From assembly GCA_006247105.1 (NCBI GenBank), contig CM016925.1, positions 1,426,001 through 1,490,000 on the forward strand: a stretch of 64,000 nucleotides of DNA, written 5' to 3'. This stretch comes from Giardia muris (Eukaryota > Fornicata > Diplomonadida > Hexamitidae). The position numbers and the translations under genes were made by a program. This document shows positions 57,201-64,000 of this stretch, piece by piece. The notes below the pieces were generated by a model. That model was not told the origin of the DNA and made no database searches. It saw only the letters and a program-made list of their open reading frames with translations. Within the stretch, counting starts at the first letter, position 1, and each line of letters starts with the position of its first letter.

Positions 57201-57712
57201 ACCGTTCTACAATAGCTCGAATCGAGAACCATCTCAATTTGCTTCGTACGGACCAAGCGGATCTTAAGGATCTGGCGGAGCGGTTAGCCGATGACATGAA
57301 GCATCGCCCAACGGTTTCCTGTAACGAAGTCAATAGAACCTTGAGCCGTATTGAAAGTCATCATCGTGAAATGACCCGCCAAGTGTCTGCGTTGAGTTCC
57401 AGTAAGACGATGGGTAAGATTGGAGCCATCGAGGCGGACCTTCGAAAGATAAGCGAGAAGCTTCAACAAGGTCTCGAACGTGCTAAAGAGCTATACCATC
57501 TTTTGCTATCAGAGGCCTATGATGATGCAGCGAAGTACTTGCAGGAGAAATACAACCTGACGGCAACTGGGGAACAGCTTGAGATATATGCACAGGCTAA
57601 TGCCTTGGAGGAACCAAATGTTCATAGCTTTGAGGGCTTCATCACCCAGCTTCTCGAGGGTGTAACGGCCCCCATTCAGAAGGATACTCCGGACCTGAAG
57701 ACCGAGTTGTAA
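54293..57712 (+). CDS. GRP170/HYOU1-like ER-lumenal Hsp110 chaperone
   Basis: 1,139 residues. The N-terminal MLFGFLLLFTLVFTFDAV is a signal peptide. An Hsp70-type nucleotide-binding domain follows (DLGCGVYQVGTL, IDSGYHSTDVSI, FYFYGAATRA), then a beta domain, an acidic stretch (EENGTEEASTETDDANE) and a long helical region, the layout of Lhs1/HYOU1. Many N-x-S/T sites suit a lumenal protein. The C-terminus is KTEL, probably an ER-retrieval signal related to KDEL. It would act as exchange factor for BiP. The ATG at 54293 overlaps the Hop1 stop by one base, so its promoter must lie within the Hop1 coding sequence. Confidence 0.85.
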   Translation: MLFGFLLLFTLVFTFDAVLDLGCGVYQVGTLKKGAVGNPIDLLLNSQSKRLTPSLVAYDGEAFFVGEFAEPIQRRTPGLVFKSFLSNVMEPALSYAGNASALELSSLAGQPVATLLTALISHIAETQINRPGEVIDVTLTVPPGLSLPEISMIRNAIEAVPNLNLLTTVPIPVATTITYLSSRLATMDRSRTRTLHFVVIDSGYHSTDVSIVDATLKADSKDVIVRVMETVSINAGGHMVTERLLERHLPNLDRTDLRKYQRSYETMERGKITLSANTETKLVFDGANQDGSDLHLVLTRDHLNAVLDEVYKPELLETFTPIREGLGSRENTTFYFYGAATRALHLQELFENFFNTSIQRTVNVEEGAIYGAALVAAMYGSGYRVSYKFISSDQTRPMLEYLPSRLADAEKRELDEAGKAMLPLLRLSPLQQKSSNRDIFSLDETEFIPQNVTLNYTFQMETPIEDPEENGTEEASTETDDANETEEIPHLDPDLDLNQSSLNDEELLEKLKSVLNRIEARRTKVHTTLETRSLPVSWLTTTSSPFYHVHMSASNLLDLTCDFSLPEYQMDAVMRRHFPTGIIQEKDLPSFERLVEDYDKKADALLQALQAYAQTPDSIPLDQRDIHIKIILNVSTDSASLPRVEYAGLQIQDWAAYNKEMKTTSAPKAKVPSIDLEFHKECNLVLGSSFWGNDSIFEAGYKLVSESNRIRANRNKLDHITNEIESVVYHAKELLEIHAPSLKNEGDHLIYADEGVNIREAITHARDYMEELEGLPPCIVNETCVETRLLSAEKTIDTLKSATDAVLDRLHHIRCLGQLGDARLEVTKRLDARLTDLDLFLGAIRKNTGDVSVSNSTILEAFSRLLPSGSNVTASEKNHAGLLTKLTQASEICENLSEIDLDGVFKSYEEEESQLKTEEEAAKLEQQQKSWLTRLISRGDHTLEERQKALLQAKEVIHRLRKGVRDCEGYRSTIARIENHLNLLRTDQADLKDLAERLADDMKHRPTVSCNEVNRTLSRIESHHREMTRQVSALSSSKTMGKIGAIEADLRKISEKLQQGLERAKELYHLLLSEAYDDAAKYLQEKYNLTATGEQLEIYAQANALEEPNVHSFEGFITQLLEGVTAPIQKDTPDLKTEL

Positions 57713-57733
57713 AGAAATTCGTAAGCCTTCACG

Positions 57734-58090
57734 ATGCCCATTATAACTGTCCGCTGCATCAAGTCGTTCGAGTATGGGACCGTTTTCTACATCCCCGTGA
57801 GCGTGGAGTTAACGGATACGCTCCAGACGGTTGTCGACGTTGTCCGTGAACGAGTTGCTACTGAAACACGATATCGTCCCTTACAGACCTGTATCGATAG
57901 TTTCGACGCCTTTAAAGTATATTGCCTCCCAGGCCATGGGAAGCCTGCTAACCCCATCATCTCGTCTGAGGGCCAGGAATTCTCTAAGGCCAACTGGGGA
58001 TTGACGTTAACGAGTCTTTCTATCCCCTCGGAGACAGAGTTGTCCCTCTTCTCTATGGAGGCCTACAAAAATGCGGGTATCCGGTCTTGA
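57734..58090 (+). CDS. UPF0538 (C2orf76-like) protein
   Basis: 118 residues. ITVRCIKSFEYGTVFYIPV and the C-terminal IPSETELSLFSMEAYKNAG match the UPF0538 family (human C2orf76: ITVRLIRSFEHRNFK, ASETEIAFFCEEDYKNYK). The length fits (about 126). The function is unknown in any organism to my knowledge; the fold is probably ubiquitin-like. Its last 20 bases overlap the start of the cytochrome b5-like gene in another frame. Confidence 0.8.
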   Translation: MPIITVRCIKSFEYGTVFYIPVSVELTDTLQTVVDVVRERVATETRYRPLQTCIDSFDAFKVYCLPGHGKPANPIISSEGQEFSKANWGLTLTSLSIPSETELSLFSMEAYKNAGIRS

Positions 58091-58694
58091 TGGGGTCGAG
58101 CTCGAGATCCCAGAACCCCTTCTTCGTCATTCGACCCTTCCCGCACATACTCAGCCCAATGAGGTTGTGTTACTACGTTTCACAAGCGATGAGCTTTCCG
58201 AGGTTGTAGGTGCTGCTATGGCATATGTGACTACAGGAGTCCCACTCAATATGGATGCGCGTCAACGTGGTTGTCTGGTAGCTTTGGGTCTTGAGAAGCT
58301 ACTTGAAACCCCTATGTCACAAGAGCCTATGAACTTACCAAGAATCACTCTAGAAGACCTCCTAGTTCAAGATGGTACCAATGGGAAGCACCTCTGGATT
58401 GCCATCGATGGGGTTGTGTTTGATGTTACCGATTACCTTAACAAACATCCAGGTGGTCATATGACGCTTATGCGCGCTGCAGGGCAGGATTCAACGGAAT
58501 TATTCTTACAGCACCATGGGAAACGAGGAAACATGCGAGTTCTACGAAGAAGGCTTATGCAGTTTGCCATTGGACGACTGAGTGAGCGTGATGCCGCACA
58601 ATTGCCCGAATACCGCCACTTTACAGACACGGACGCAAACAGCCCCAATCCCGCTCTTCTAAGAATGTTCCGGGATATCTTTGGAGCACCCTAA
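58071..58694 (+). CDS. Cytochrome b5-like heme-binding protein with N-terminal extension
   Basis: 207 residues from the ATG at 58071, preceded by TACAAAA. Residues 91-150 form a cytochrome b5 domain: LWIAIDGVVFDVTDYLNKHPGG, then AGQDSTELFLQHH. The heme ligands would be His126 and His148 or His149. Giardia has several b5 proteins with charged extensions and unknown electron partners. Here residues 1-90 form an extra domain (PNEVVLLRFTSDELSEVVG) that I cannot assign. There is no membrane anchor, so it is soluble. It overlaps the UPF0538 gene by 20 bp. Confidence 0.85.
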   Translation: MRVSGLDGVELEIPEPLLRHSTLPAHTQPNEVVLLRFTSDELSEVVGAAMAYVTTGVPLNMDARQRGCLVALGLEKLLETPMSQEPMNLPRITLEDLLVQDGTNGKHLWIAIDGVVFDVTDYLNKHPGGHMTLMRAAGQDSTELFLQHHGKRGNMRVLRRRLMQFAIGRLSERDAAQLPEYRHFTDTDANSPNPALLRMFRDIFGAP

Positions 58695-58720
58695 GTTAAG
58701 TTAGCCTTGTGAATGGCCGA

Positions 58721-59944
58721 TCAGTTTTCCCGTTCCTCAAGGACGCGTAGGAGCCGTGTCGAATACTTGCAACAACGGTGCTGGTTCGCGCAGCCATAGC
58801 TTGAATAACAGCAAGCGGCCTCGAAGTCTGCATCATCGGGAGGGTATTCGAGCTCGATCGTAACGTTATGAACGTTCGCCTCGTGGAAGATGGACTTGAT
58901 TGCCTTCATGGCTCTGCGGTGCTCATCCGGAGTTAACTCCGAGGAAGTCACGACATGGCAATGGGCGACTACGATGTCCTCCGTGAAGGCCCAGATGTGC
59001 AAGTCATGCACTCCACGTATATGGGGGAGAGCGGAGATCTTATCCGAAAGGACGTCTGTTGGAACGTTACTTGGAGAGGTCTGACTAAGGATACGAATGC
59101 TGTCCTTGAGAAGAGGTAACGCAGCACAGATGAGGATGATCACCATCAAGAGGGTGGTGATGGGGTCAACAAGGAAGATGTACTGGTTATGGATAAACTT
59201 CTGTAATAAAGTCGAAGATATTGCAATGATAGATCCGATAAGATCGCCCAAGACGTGAAGGAAAACGCCACGCATAGCGATATCTCCACGCTTACGATGG
59301 CCTCTCTTCTTTAGTTGCTTTTCCGCGGGCTTGGAGACATCAATAGTATCTCCAGATCCTTGTTGTGCCTCTGCGTGAGAATGTTCATGCTCATGCTCGT
59401 GGTGCGCATGTTCATGCCCATGATGCCCATGACTATGACTATGGCTGTGTCCATGATGACTGTGGTCATGGAAGAGAAACATCCCAACAATATTGATGAC
59501 GATCCCACCAACGGCAACCCAAAGCACGAGATCGATCTTATTTTGCACGAGACCCTCACGAGTGACGAACTTCATGATCGCCTCCGTCGTGAGGAAGACG
59601 GTTGTCGAGAGCAGAAAGGCCGCGTTGAAGAGGCCTCCAATCGTCTCCGCACGTTTATAGCCAAAAGTTGCATGTGGAGTTGATGCCTTTGCTCCAAGGC
59701 GTAAGGAGATCAAACCGACGACCAAGGAAATGAGGTCGGAGAGCATATGGAATGAGTCTCCGACAAGGGTAAGAGAGTTTCCAACGAGCCCAACGATCAG
59801 TTCTGCTAACATATACGTAGCAACCATGACAAGCATGACAATCATTCGGACGAGCCGTCCATCCTTTTTCTGCTCCACAGGGTCCGGAATGAGCTTGTCA
59901 GCGGCGGTGTAACAGACCGGCTCGCTCTTACAATCTGAACCCAT
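58721..59944 (-). CDS. CDF/ZnT-family zinc transporter
   Basis: 407 residues from the ATG at 59944 (MGSDCKSEPVCY); the longer frame starting at 59983 would overlap the eIF2-gamma start. Six transmembrane helices are seen. Metal sites are in helix 2 (GDSFHMLSD) and helix 5 (FLHVLGD). A His-rich loop of HSH and HEH repeats lies between helices 4 and 5, as in ZnT proteins. The C-terminal cytosolic domain includes HDLHIWAFTED and ends in a Cys-rich tail (AACCYSSYGC, HRCC). It exchanges cytosolic zinc for protons into vesicles or out of the cell. Confidence 0.9.
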   Translation of the reverse strand: MGSDCKSEPVCYTAADKLIPDPVEQKKDGRLVRMIVMLVMVATYMLAELIVGLVGNSLTLVGDSFHMLSDLISLVVGLISLRLGAKASTPHATFGYKRAETIGGLFNAAFLLSTTVFLTTEAIMKFVTREGLVQNKIDLVLWVAVGGIVINIVGMFLFHDHSHHGHSHSHSHGHHGHEHAHHEHEHEHSHAEAQQGSGDTIDVSKPAEKQLKKRGHRKRGDIAMRGVFLHVLGDLIGSIIAISSTLLQKFIHNQYIFLVDPITTLLMVIILICAALPLLKDSIRILSQTSPSNVPTDVLSDKISALPHIRGVHDLHIWAFTEDIVVAHCHVVTSSELTPDEHRRAMKAIKSIFHEANVHNVTIELEYPPDDADFEAACCYSSYGCANQHRCCKYSTRLLRVLEEREN

Positions 59945-59952
59945 AGAATTAA
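59945..59952. promoter_or_regulatory. Eight-base bidirectional start region AGAATTAA
   Basis: It lies between the divergent starts of the zinc transporter (59944) and eIF2-gamma (59953), with a central AATT. Confidence 0.6.
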
Positions 59953-61353
59953 ATGGCTTTGTTGAACCCTTCGTACCTTTCACAACAGCCAGACGTCCCT
60001 GCTGAACAGCTTCACCCCCTTCACCCCGATGTGATGTCGAGGCAGGCGACGATCAATATCGGGACGATCGGCCACGTCGCCCATGGGAAGACCACCCTCG
60101 TCAAGGCAATCACCTCCACGAGCACGAACAAGTTCCATAACGAGATCGAGCGCAACATCACCATAAAGCTCGGGTATGCGAACGCGAAGATCTTCCAGTG
60201 CCCGAAATGTCCACCTCCAACAAACTACTTTCAAGCCCCTTCCAATTCATCTGATACGACAAAGTGTCGGACCTGTAATACTCCCGGGAAGCTCGCCAGG
60301 CATATCTCCTTTATCGATTGCCCAGGGCATGACTTTTATATGGCCACGATGCTGACGGGTGCATGTGTCATGGACTCGGCCTTCTTGCTCATTGCGGCGG
60401 ATCAACCTTGTCCTCAAAGTCAAACCGTCGAGCATTTGACGGCGATAGAGATCGCTGGAGTATCTCAGACGGGTGGGGTCATCGTCGTCCAGAACAAGAT
60501 CGATTTGATCACTCAGCCCGAAGCAGTTAACCATTGTGAGCAGATCACGAACTATCTTGCAACGACGTCGATCGCCGACGTCCCAATCATCCCGATCTCC
60601 GCGGTACAAGGGTACAACATTGATTACGTCCTTCATTACATCGTGGAACGTATTCCGGTTCCGAAACGTGACCTGATGCGTCCCCCACGCTTCACAGTGA
60701 TCCGTTCCTTCGATGTCAACCGGTCGGGCTGTTCCGTCGATGATCTAAAGGGTGGAATTGCCGGAGGCACTCTTCTTCAAGGCATACTGAAACTTGGAGA
60801 TATTATTGAGATCCGTCCAGGGATCATCAACGTTGACGAGAAGGGTTCCTTCTCGTGCTACCCGCTTGTTACACGCATCGTTTCCATCTGTGCAGAGGAG
60901 AATGACCTGCGGTACGTCATCCCTGGAGGCCTCGTGGCGATCGGGACGCATATCGATCCATCTTTGACCCGACAGGACTCGTTAGTCGGCTCGGTCATCG
61001 GAAGGCCTGAAAACATGCCTCCGATTCACGTCAATATCTCCGTCCGCTACGAGATTCTGCAAACTCTCATCTGCCAGACGACAAATGGTCAGGGCTCGAC
61101 GATCACAGAGCTTGACTTGAAGGAGGTGCTTCTGCTAACGATCGGGAGCAATTCGGTGAATGGGCAGCTGAAGGAGATCAACGTTACCCCCGATGGGCGT
61201 ATTGCACGCATCGCCATGCAGAAGCCCATCTGCGCTGATTATGGCGAGAAGATCGCCATTAGCAGACGGATCAGCATGGGGGCGATCCGCTCCTGGCGTC
61301 TTATTGGCTGGGGAGAGATCATGAAGGATGAGGAATGGGAAATGAGCATGTGA
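59953..61353 (+). CDS. Translation initiation factor eIF2 gamma subunit
   Basis: 466 residues. GTPase motifs: GHVAHGKTT (G1), ERNITIKLGYANAKI (switch I region), FIDCPGHD (G3), QNKID (G4). The zinc-binding knuckle QCPKC ... KCRTC is the eIF2-gamma-specific insert. Domains II and III follow to the end. The protein carries initiator tRNA-Met to the 40S subunit with eIF2 alpha and beta. The length is typical (about 470). Confidence 0.95.
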   Translation: MALLNPSYLSQQPDVPAEQLHPLHPDVMSRQATINIGTIGHVAHGKTTLVKAITSTSTNKFHNEIERNITIKLGYANAKIFQCPKCPPPTNYFQAPSNSSDTTKCRTCNTPGKLARHISFIDCPGHDFYMATMLTGACVMDSAFLLIAADQPCPQSQTVEHLTAIEIAGVSQTGGVIVVQNKIDLITQPEAVNHCEQITNYLATTSIADVPIIPISAVQGYNIDYVLHYIVERIPVPKRDLMRPPRFTVIRSFDVNRSGCSVDDLKGGIAGGTLLQGILKLGDIIEIRPGIINVDEKGSFSCYPLVTRIVSICAEENDLRYVIPGGLVAIGTHIDPSLTRQDSLVGSVIGRPENMPPIHVNISVRYEILQTLICQTTNGQGSTITELDLKEVLLLTIGSNSVNGQLKEINVTPDGRIARIAMQKPICADYGEKIAISRRISMGAIRSWRLIGWGEIMKDEEWEMSM

Positions 61354-61364
61354 AGCCTTATACA

Positions 61365-62291
61365 TTATTTATGTTGCATACGAGCCTTCTCAAGGATCTT
61401 CTTGATCATTGCTCGTGCCTCACTACAATAACCCCCTCCAAACATGAGCGCGTGATTAAGAATGTGATATAAATTATATAGTGCTTCTTTCTCTTCATAA
61501 TTCGGACTTAGTTTGCGGACCTTAGAATACTCAGTCAAGAGGTTCGAGGGAAACCCACCAAAGAGTTGTGTCGTGGCGACGTCCACCTCTGCATCTCCAT
61601 AATAGCATCCTGGGTCGAAGAAACATGGTCTTCGATTCGAGATACCAGCATTACCACCCCAGAGGTCTCCATGTAATAGAGAAGGACGTACGTCGGGTGC
61701 ATATATATTCAGCAGGGCTTCTACAGCTTTTTCGATATCAGCGATACAGACCCCATTTGGAAGAATACGCTCCAAAAGGAACTTATCAGTACCTTTTTCT
61801 ATCTGTTGTAGGATATCGCCAATTCGATGCTTGGCGAACCAGCGAGGCCAAGGATCGTCAGTCTCCGTGTTGTCGAGAGGAGTGGCACCACAAAAAGTCT
61901 GCGTGGGGAACCCGAAAATTCTCTCCGAACGCTCACCACGGATATGGAACTCCGCTAACTTCGCACCAAACTCGCCCTTTCCACAAGCAGATGACAAATG
62001 GGGTAAAACAGTCATTAGAAGATAAGCATCGTCATCAAGAACTCCACAATAGAGTGGGCTGGGGCATACCATGGCTCCAACGCTAGCCAAAGCCTCAAGA
62101 GACGCCTTTTCTGCCTCGAAGTTGCGTAGGAAGGATGAACTATTCGTCTTGATGAAGTACTCACCCTCAGTAGTCGTGACTATATAGCCACCAGAGATAC
62201 ACCCACCGCCGCAAGCCTTAACCTCATTCAAGGTGAGCCCGTGGGCGTGTAGGATCTTGGCCAGACGCTTCTCGGGTGTGTCGTGATCCAT
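61365..62291 (-). CDS. Fructosamine/ketosamine-3-kinase-family protein
   Basis: 308 residues from the ATG at 62291 (MDHDTPEKRL); the 33 upstream in-frame codons overlap the divergent thioredoxin gene. Motifs are ACGGGCISGGYIV (nucleotide loop), YFIKTN (lysine), LLHGDLWGGN (catalytic loop) and FFDPGCYYGDAEVD (metal loop), the hallmarks of fructosamine-3-kinases. These enzymes phosphorylate ketoamines on glycated proteins, leading to repair. Bacterial and eukaryotic members are similar, so origin is open. The stop is 12 bp from the convergent eIF2-gamma stop. Confidence 0.9.
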   Translation of the reverse strand: MDHDTPEKRLAKILHAHGLTLNEVKACGGGCISGGYIVTTTEGEYFIKTNSSSFLRNFEAEKASLEALASVGAMVCPSPLYCGVLDDDAYLLMTVLPHLSSACGKGEFGAKLAEFHIRGERSERIFGFPTQTFCGATPLDNTETDDPWPRWFAKHRIGDILQQIEKGTDKFLLERILPNGVCIADIEKAVEALLNIYAPDVRPSLLHGDLWGGNAGISNRRPCFFDPGCYYGDAEVDVATTQLFGGFPSNLLTEYSKVRKLSPNYEEKEALYNLYHILNHALMFGGGYCSEARAMIKKILEKARMQHK

Positions 62292-62316
62292 CTTATTGAG
62301 ACAATCGAGATAAAAG

Positions 62317-62757
62317 ATGACTTCCCTCGAGTTTCCGACGAGTACTCTCGTCATCGCGCTCGTTAGCCTAGTCGTCATGCGGATCATCATCTTCTTTGGG
62401 ATGCGGGCGTCTCGTGGGATCGAGATTGTCTACGACGAGCTGGACGTGACGGAACCCTTGAAGGGGGCGTTGGTATGTATAACAAGCCCTAAGAATTGCG
62501 TTTGGTGCGTCCGTCTTGAGACGGGGACATGGCGAGACAGCTCCGTGAAGAGCACTCTCGAGCGCCATGATGTGCACCTTTATAGGGTCACAGTTGCGAC
62601 TGGGAAGCAGTTATGTAAGCAATACGACATCCCAATCAAGTCAGGGATTCCGAGGACGTTGATCTTTGACAGGGATGGGAGGTACGTCTCTGACATTCTG
62701 GGATACATTAAGCCTGCTGCGCTGTTACGCACTCTCGAACGTTATTATGGAAAGTGA
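62317..62757 (+). CDS. Membrane-anchored thioredoxin-like protein (CVWC)
   Basis: 146 residues. One hydrophobic segment (about 10-28) anchors the N-terminus. The redox pair Cys61-Val-Trp-Cys64 is in place, and SGIPRTLIFDRDG holds the cis-proline before the next strand. YVSDILGYIKPAALLRTLERY ends the fold. The domain is like DsbD-gamma or TlpA-type thioredoxins. Its side of the membrane is uncertain; ER or plasma membrane is likely. The ATG follows GATAAAAG. The stop sits in AAGTGAAG, one base off a poly(A) signal. The divergent gap to the fructosamine-kinase start is 25 bp. Confidence 0.8.
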   Translation: MTSLEFPTSTLVIALVSLVVMRIIIFFGMRASRGIEIVYDELDVTEPLKGALVCITSPKNCVWCVRLETGTWRDSSVKSTLERHDVHLYRVTVATGKQLCKQYDIPIKSGIPRTLIFDRDGRYVSDILGYIKPAALLRTLERYYGK

Positions 62758-62893
62758 AGTCTCCCTTTCGTTCCTTCCAGGGGGATGTACGTGGTGATGC
62801 CTTTTCTTACGAGAACTACGAACTAAGAACCTTTATCATATGAACCATGCGATCAGGCATCGATTAATTGGATACCAATCCTAGCCAGAGCAG

Positions 62894-64000
62894 ATGAAAG
62901 ATGACTTGGCCTATACCGGATCAAAAGAGACGTCGAGAATGGCGTCAAGTACTACGCAAGTGATATCAGAGATGAAAGAACTGACTGAGATGACGGAGAT
63001 AAGGGCCCCGAATACACACATGTATACGTACGACTTGGAAGTAGGTTGCTTCTGGCTTCGGCCCTTTGCGGACTTTGATAGTAATGATGATGCATGGAGG
63101 CTGGCCATACAGCTACTCTATAGGCTCCGCGGTTCCTTCTTTCTTGGCTATGCACTCTCACAGACCCGTCTGCTCCTCTTTATTCCGAGGTCAAACATCT
63201 CCTCGTTTCAGCAGCTATTACAACGCCAGGCCCCATGGCTTTCCCTAACTACTGCATATAGCGAGGTGCAACCTCCGCAGTTCCGCGTAGCTTTATATCA
63301 CTCATTCCTCTCAAAGGGCGTAGGGGATCTTCTTATCATAACGCATGGCTTAATTTTCAAAGATGGTCTACAAATGAAGCTTAACATTACTGAGACGGTG
63401 AGGGCAGAGTTGAGAACCAAGAAGCTACGGTGTTATCGGATCGCATACGAAACGGAAACGAGTTGTGTTTCGTACCTTTCACTCGAGGATACAAGCAAGG
63501 ATGGAAATGTGCTTGGAACACTTTTTCAAGCACCATCATTGGAGCGTATCGAGTATAAGTCAATGCGCATCAATAAGGATCTGAACGTTTCCGACCGTTA
63601 TCTCCTCTCGTTACGTCACGGCTATCCCGCTTCTGAAGAGCTTTGTGATGTCGTGCTACTTTCTGGGAAGAGATTAACCCTCTTTCGTCGAGCCTTGATC
63701 CTGATAAGAATAATCCCGAATCGAGTCCTACGAAGGTCGAAGGAGTTCAATTATCAGATCGATACGCATCTGAAACACCTTCAAGCACCCATACTCCCTG
63801 ACCAGCTTCTTGATATTACTAGTCTTTCAGTACCTCAGAAGATGTCTGATGCTAATATTTCCACTAATCCTTCCAAATCTCTTACCAGGGAGCTAAAAGC
63901 CTCAACGAAGCAAGAGTTAGACGTCAGTGAGCCGATTGAAGAGGAAATAGACACTTCCAGTAACTCTGCAACCTCATTGGATTCAATGGATTCAATAGTC
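62894..64000 (+). CDS. Hypothetical protein, 3' end outside window
   Basis: The frame from the ATG at 62894 stays open for 369 codons to the right edge. A second candidate start is the ATG at 62939, in a context less AT-rich than most. Translation gives an N-terminal half with phrases such as YTYDLEVGCFWLRPF and LSQTRLLLFIPRS and an acidic Ser-rich stretch at the end of the visible part (EEEIDTSSNSATSLDSMDS). No known domain, membrane segment or repeat is recognised. The absence of stops over 1.1 kb and the ordinary codon use support a real gene. Confidence 0.65.
   Translation, partial: MKDDLAYTGSKETSRMASSTTQVISEMKELTEMTEIRAPNTHMYTYDLEVGCFWLRPFADFDSNDDAWRLAIQLLYRLRGSFFLGYALSQTRLLLFIPRSNISSFQQLLQRQAPWLSLTTAYSEVQPPQFRVALYHSFLSKGVGDLLIITHGLIFKDGLQMKLNITETVRAELRTKKLRCYRIAYETETSCVSYLSLEDTSKDGNVLGTLFQAPSLERIEYKSMRINKDLNVSDRYLLSLRHGYPASEELCDVVLLSGKRLTLFRRALILIRIIPNRVLRRSKEFNYQIDTHLKHLQAPILPDQLLDITSLSVPQKMSDANISTNPSKSLTRELKASTKQELDVSEPIEEEIDTSSNSATSLDSMDSIV

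Noticed and set aside
59315..59683. Met/Val-rich plus-strand frame
   Set aside because: Complement of the His-rich loop of the zinc transporter.
1..64000. CRISPR arrays or bacterial operon signals
   Set aside because: No spaced direct repeats and no ribosome-binding pattern; the gene set is eukaryotic.

Overview
The window looks like nuclear DNA of a very compact eukaryote, most likely a Giardia-type diplomonad. Giardia muris or a relative is a guess that sequence alone cannot settle. The evidence is eukaryote-only genes (Mad2, Hop1, eIF2-gamma, RIO2, PP2A B55, CCDC146, an IFT27-like GTPase, RPB12, NAF1), no visible introns, gaps of a few to tens of bases, AT-rich patches directly on start codons, the diplomonad-type poly(A) signal AGTRAAY overlapping or just after stops, and several ankyrin-repeat proteins fused to NEK kinase or RING domains.

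Layout. 1-11230 is ordinary packed core genome: a partial ankyrin protein, a NEK kinase with ankyrins, Mad2, a methyltransferase, an EF-hand protein, an Hsp110, an Sm protein, a second methyltransferase, RIO2 and a tRNA-Ile. 11321-34151 is a large inverted repeat. Two arms of 10,067 bp (11321-21387 and 24085-34151, mirror rule x = 45472 - y) flank a 2,697-bp unlike spacer. Each arm carries an ankyrin-coiled coil-ankyrin-NEK kinase gene, an aldo-keto reductase, an arginase-family gene with one in-frame TGA, and a large Sey1/atlastin-like GTPase. The spacer holds the 5' parts of two head-to-head ankyrin-RING genes, one intact and one decayed. The left arm ends abruptly beside the tRNA gene and its kinase is truncated there. 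The right-arm kinase domain is complete. Both kinase genes carry the same TAG near the 5' end.

34265-37115 is unusually gene-poor and contains only a two-repeat MYB gene. From 37116 to the right edge the packed core genome resumes: NAF1-like and RPB12 head to head, a SET-like protein, CCDC146, two multi-pass membrane proteins (one with possible RGS-like and degenerate PDE-like regions), an AGC kinase with DFD, a CCCH protein, PP2A B55, an IFT27-like GTPase, an E1-like enzyme, Hop1, a GRP170-like ER chaperone ending in KTEL, a UPF0538 protein, a cytochrome b5-like protein, a zinc transporter, eIF2-gamma, a fructosamine-kinase-like protein, a membrane thioredoxin-like protein and a gene running off the edge.

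The core genes serve general functions (mitotic and meiotic HORMA proteins, chaperones, RNA and ribosome assembly, flagellum, ubiquitin-like activation). They share an arrangement in which divergent start codons lie only 4-20 bp apart around a short A/T core, so promoters must be tiny and bidirectional. The inverted repeat is the accessory part: duplicated, homogenised, partly decayed, and carrying bacterial-looking metabolic genes.
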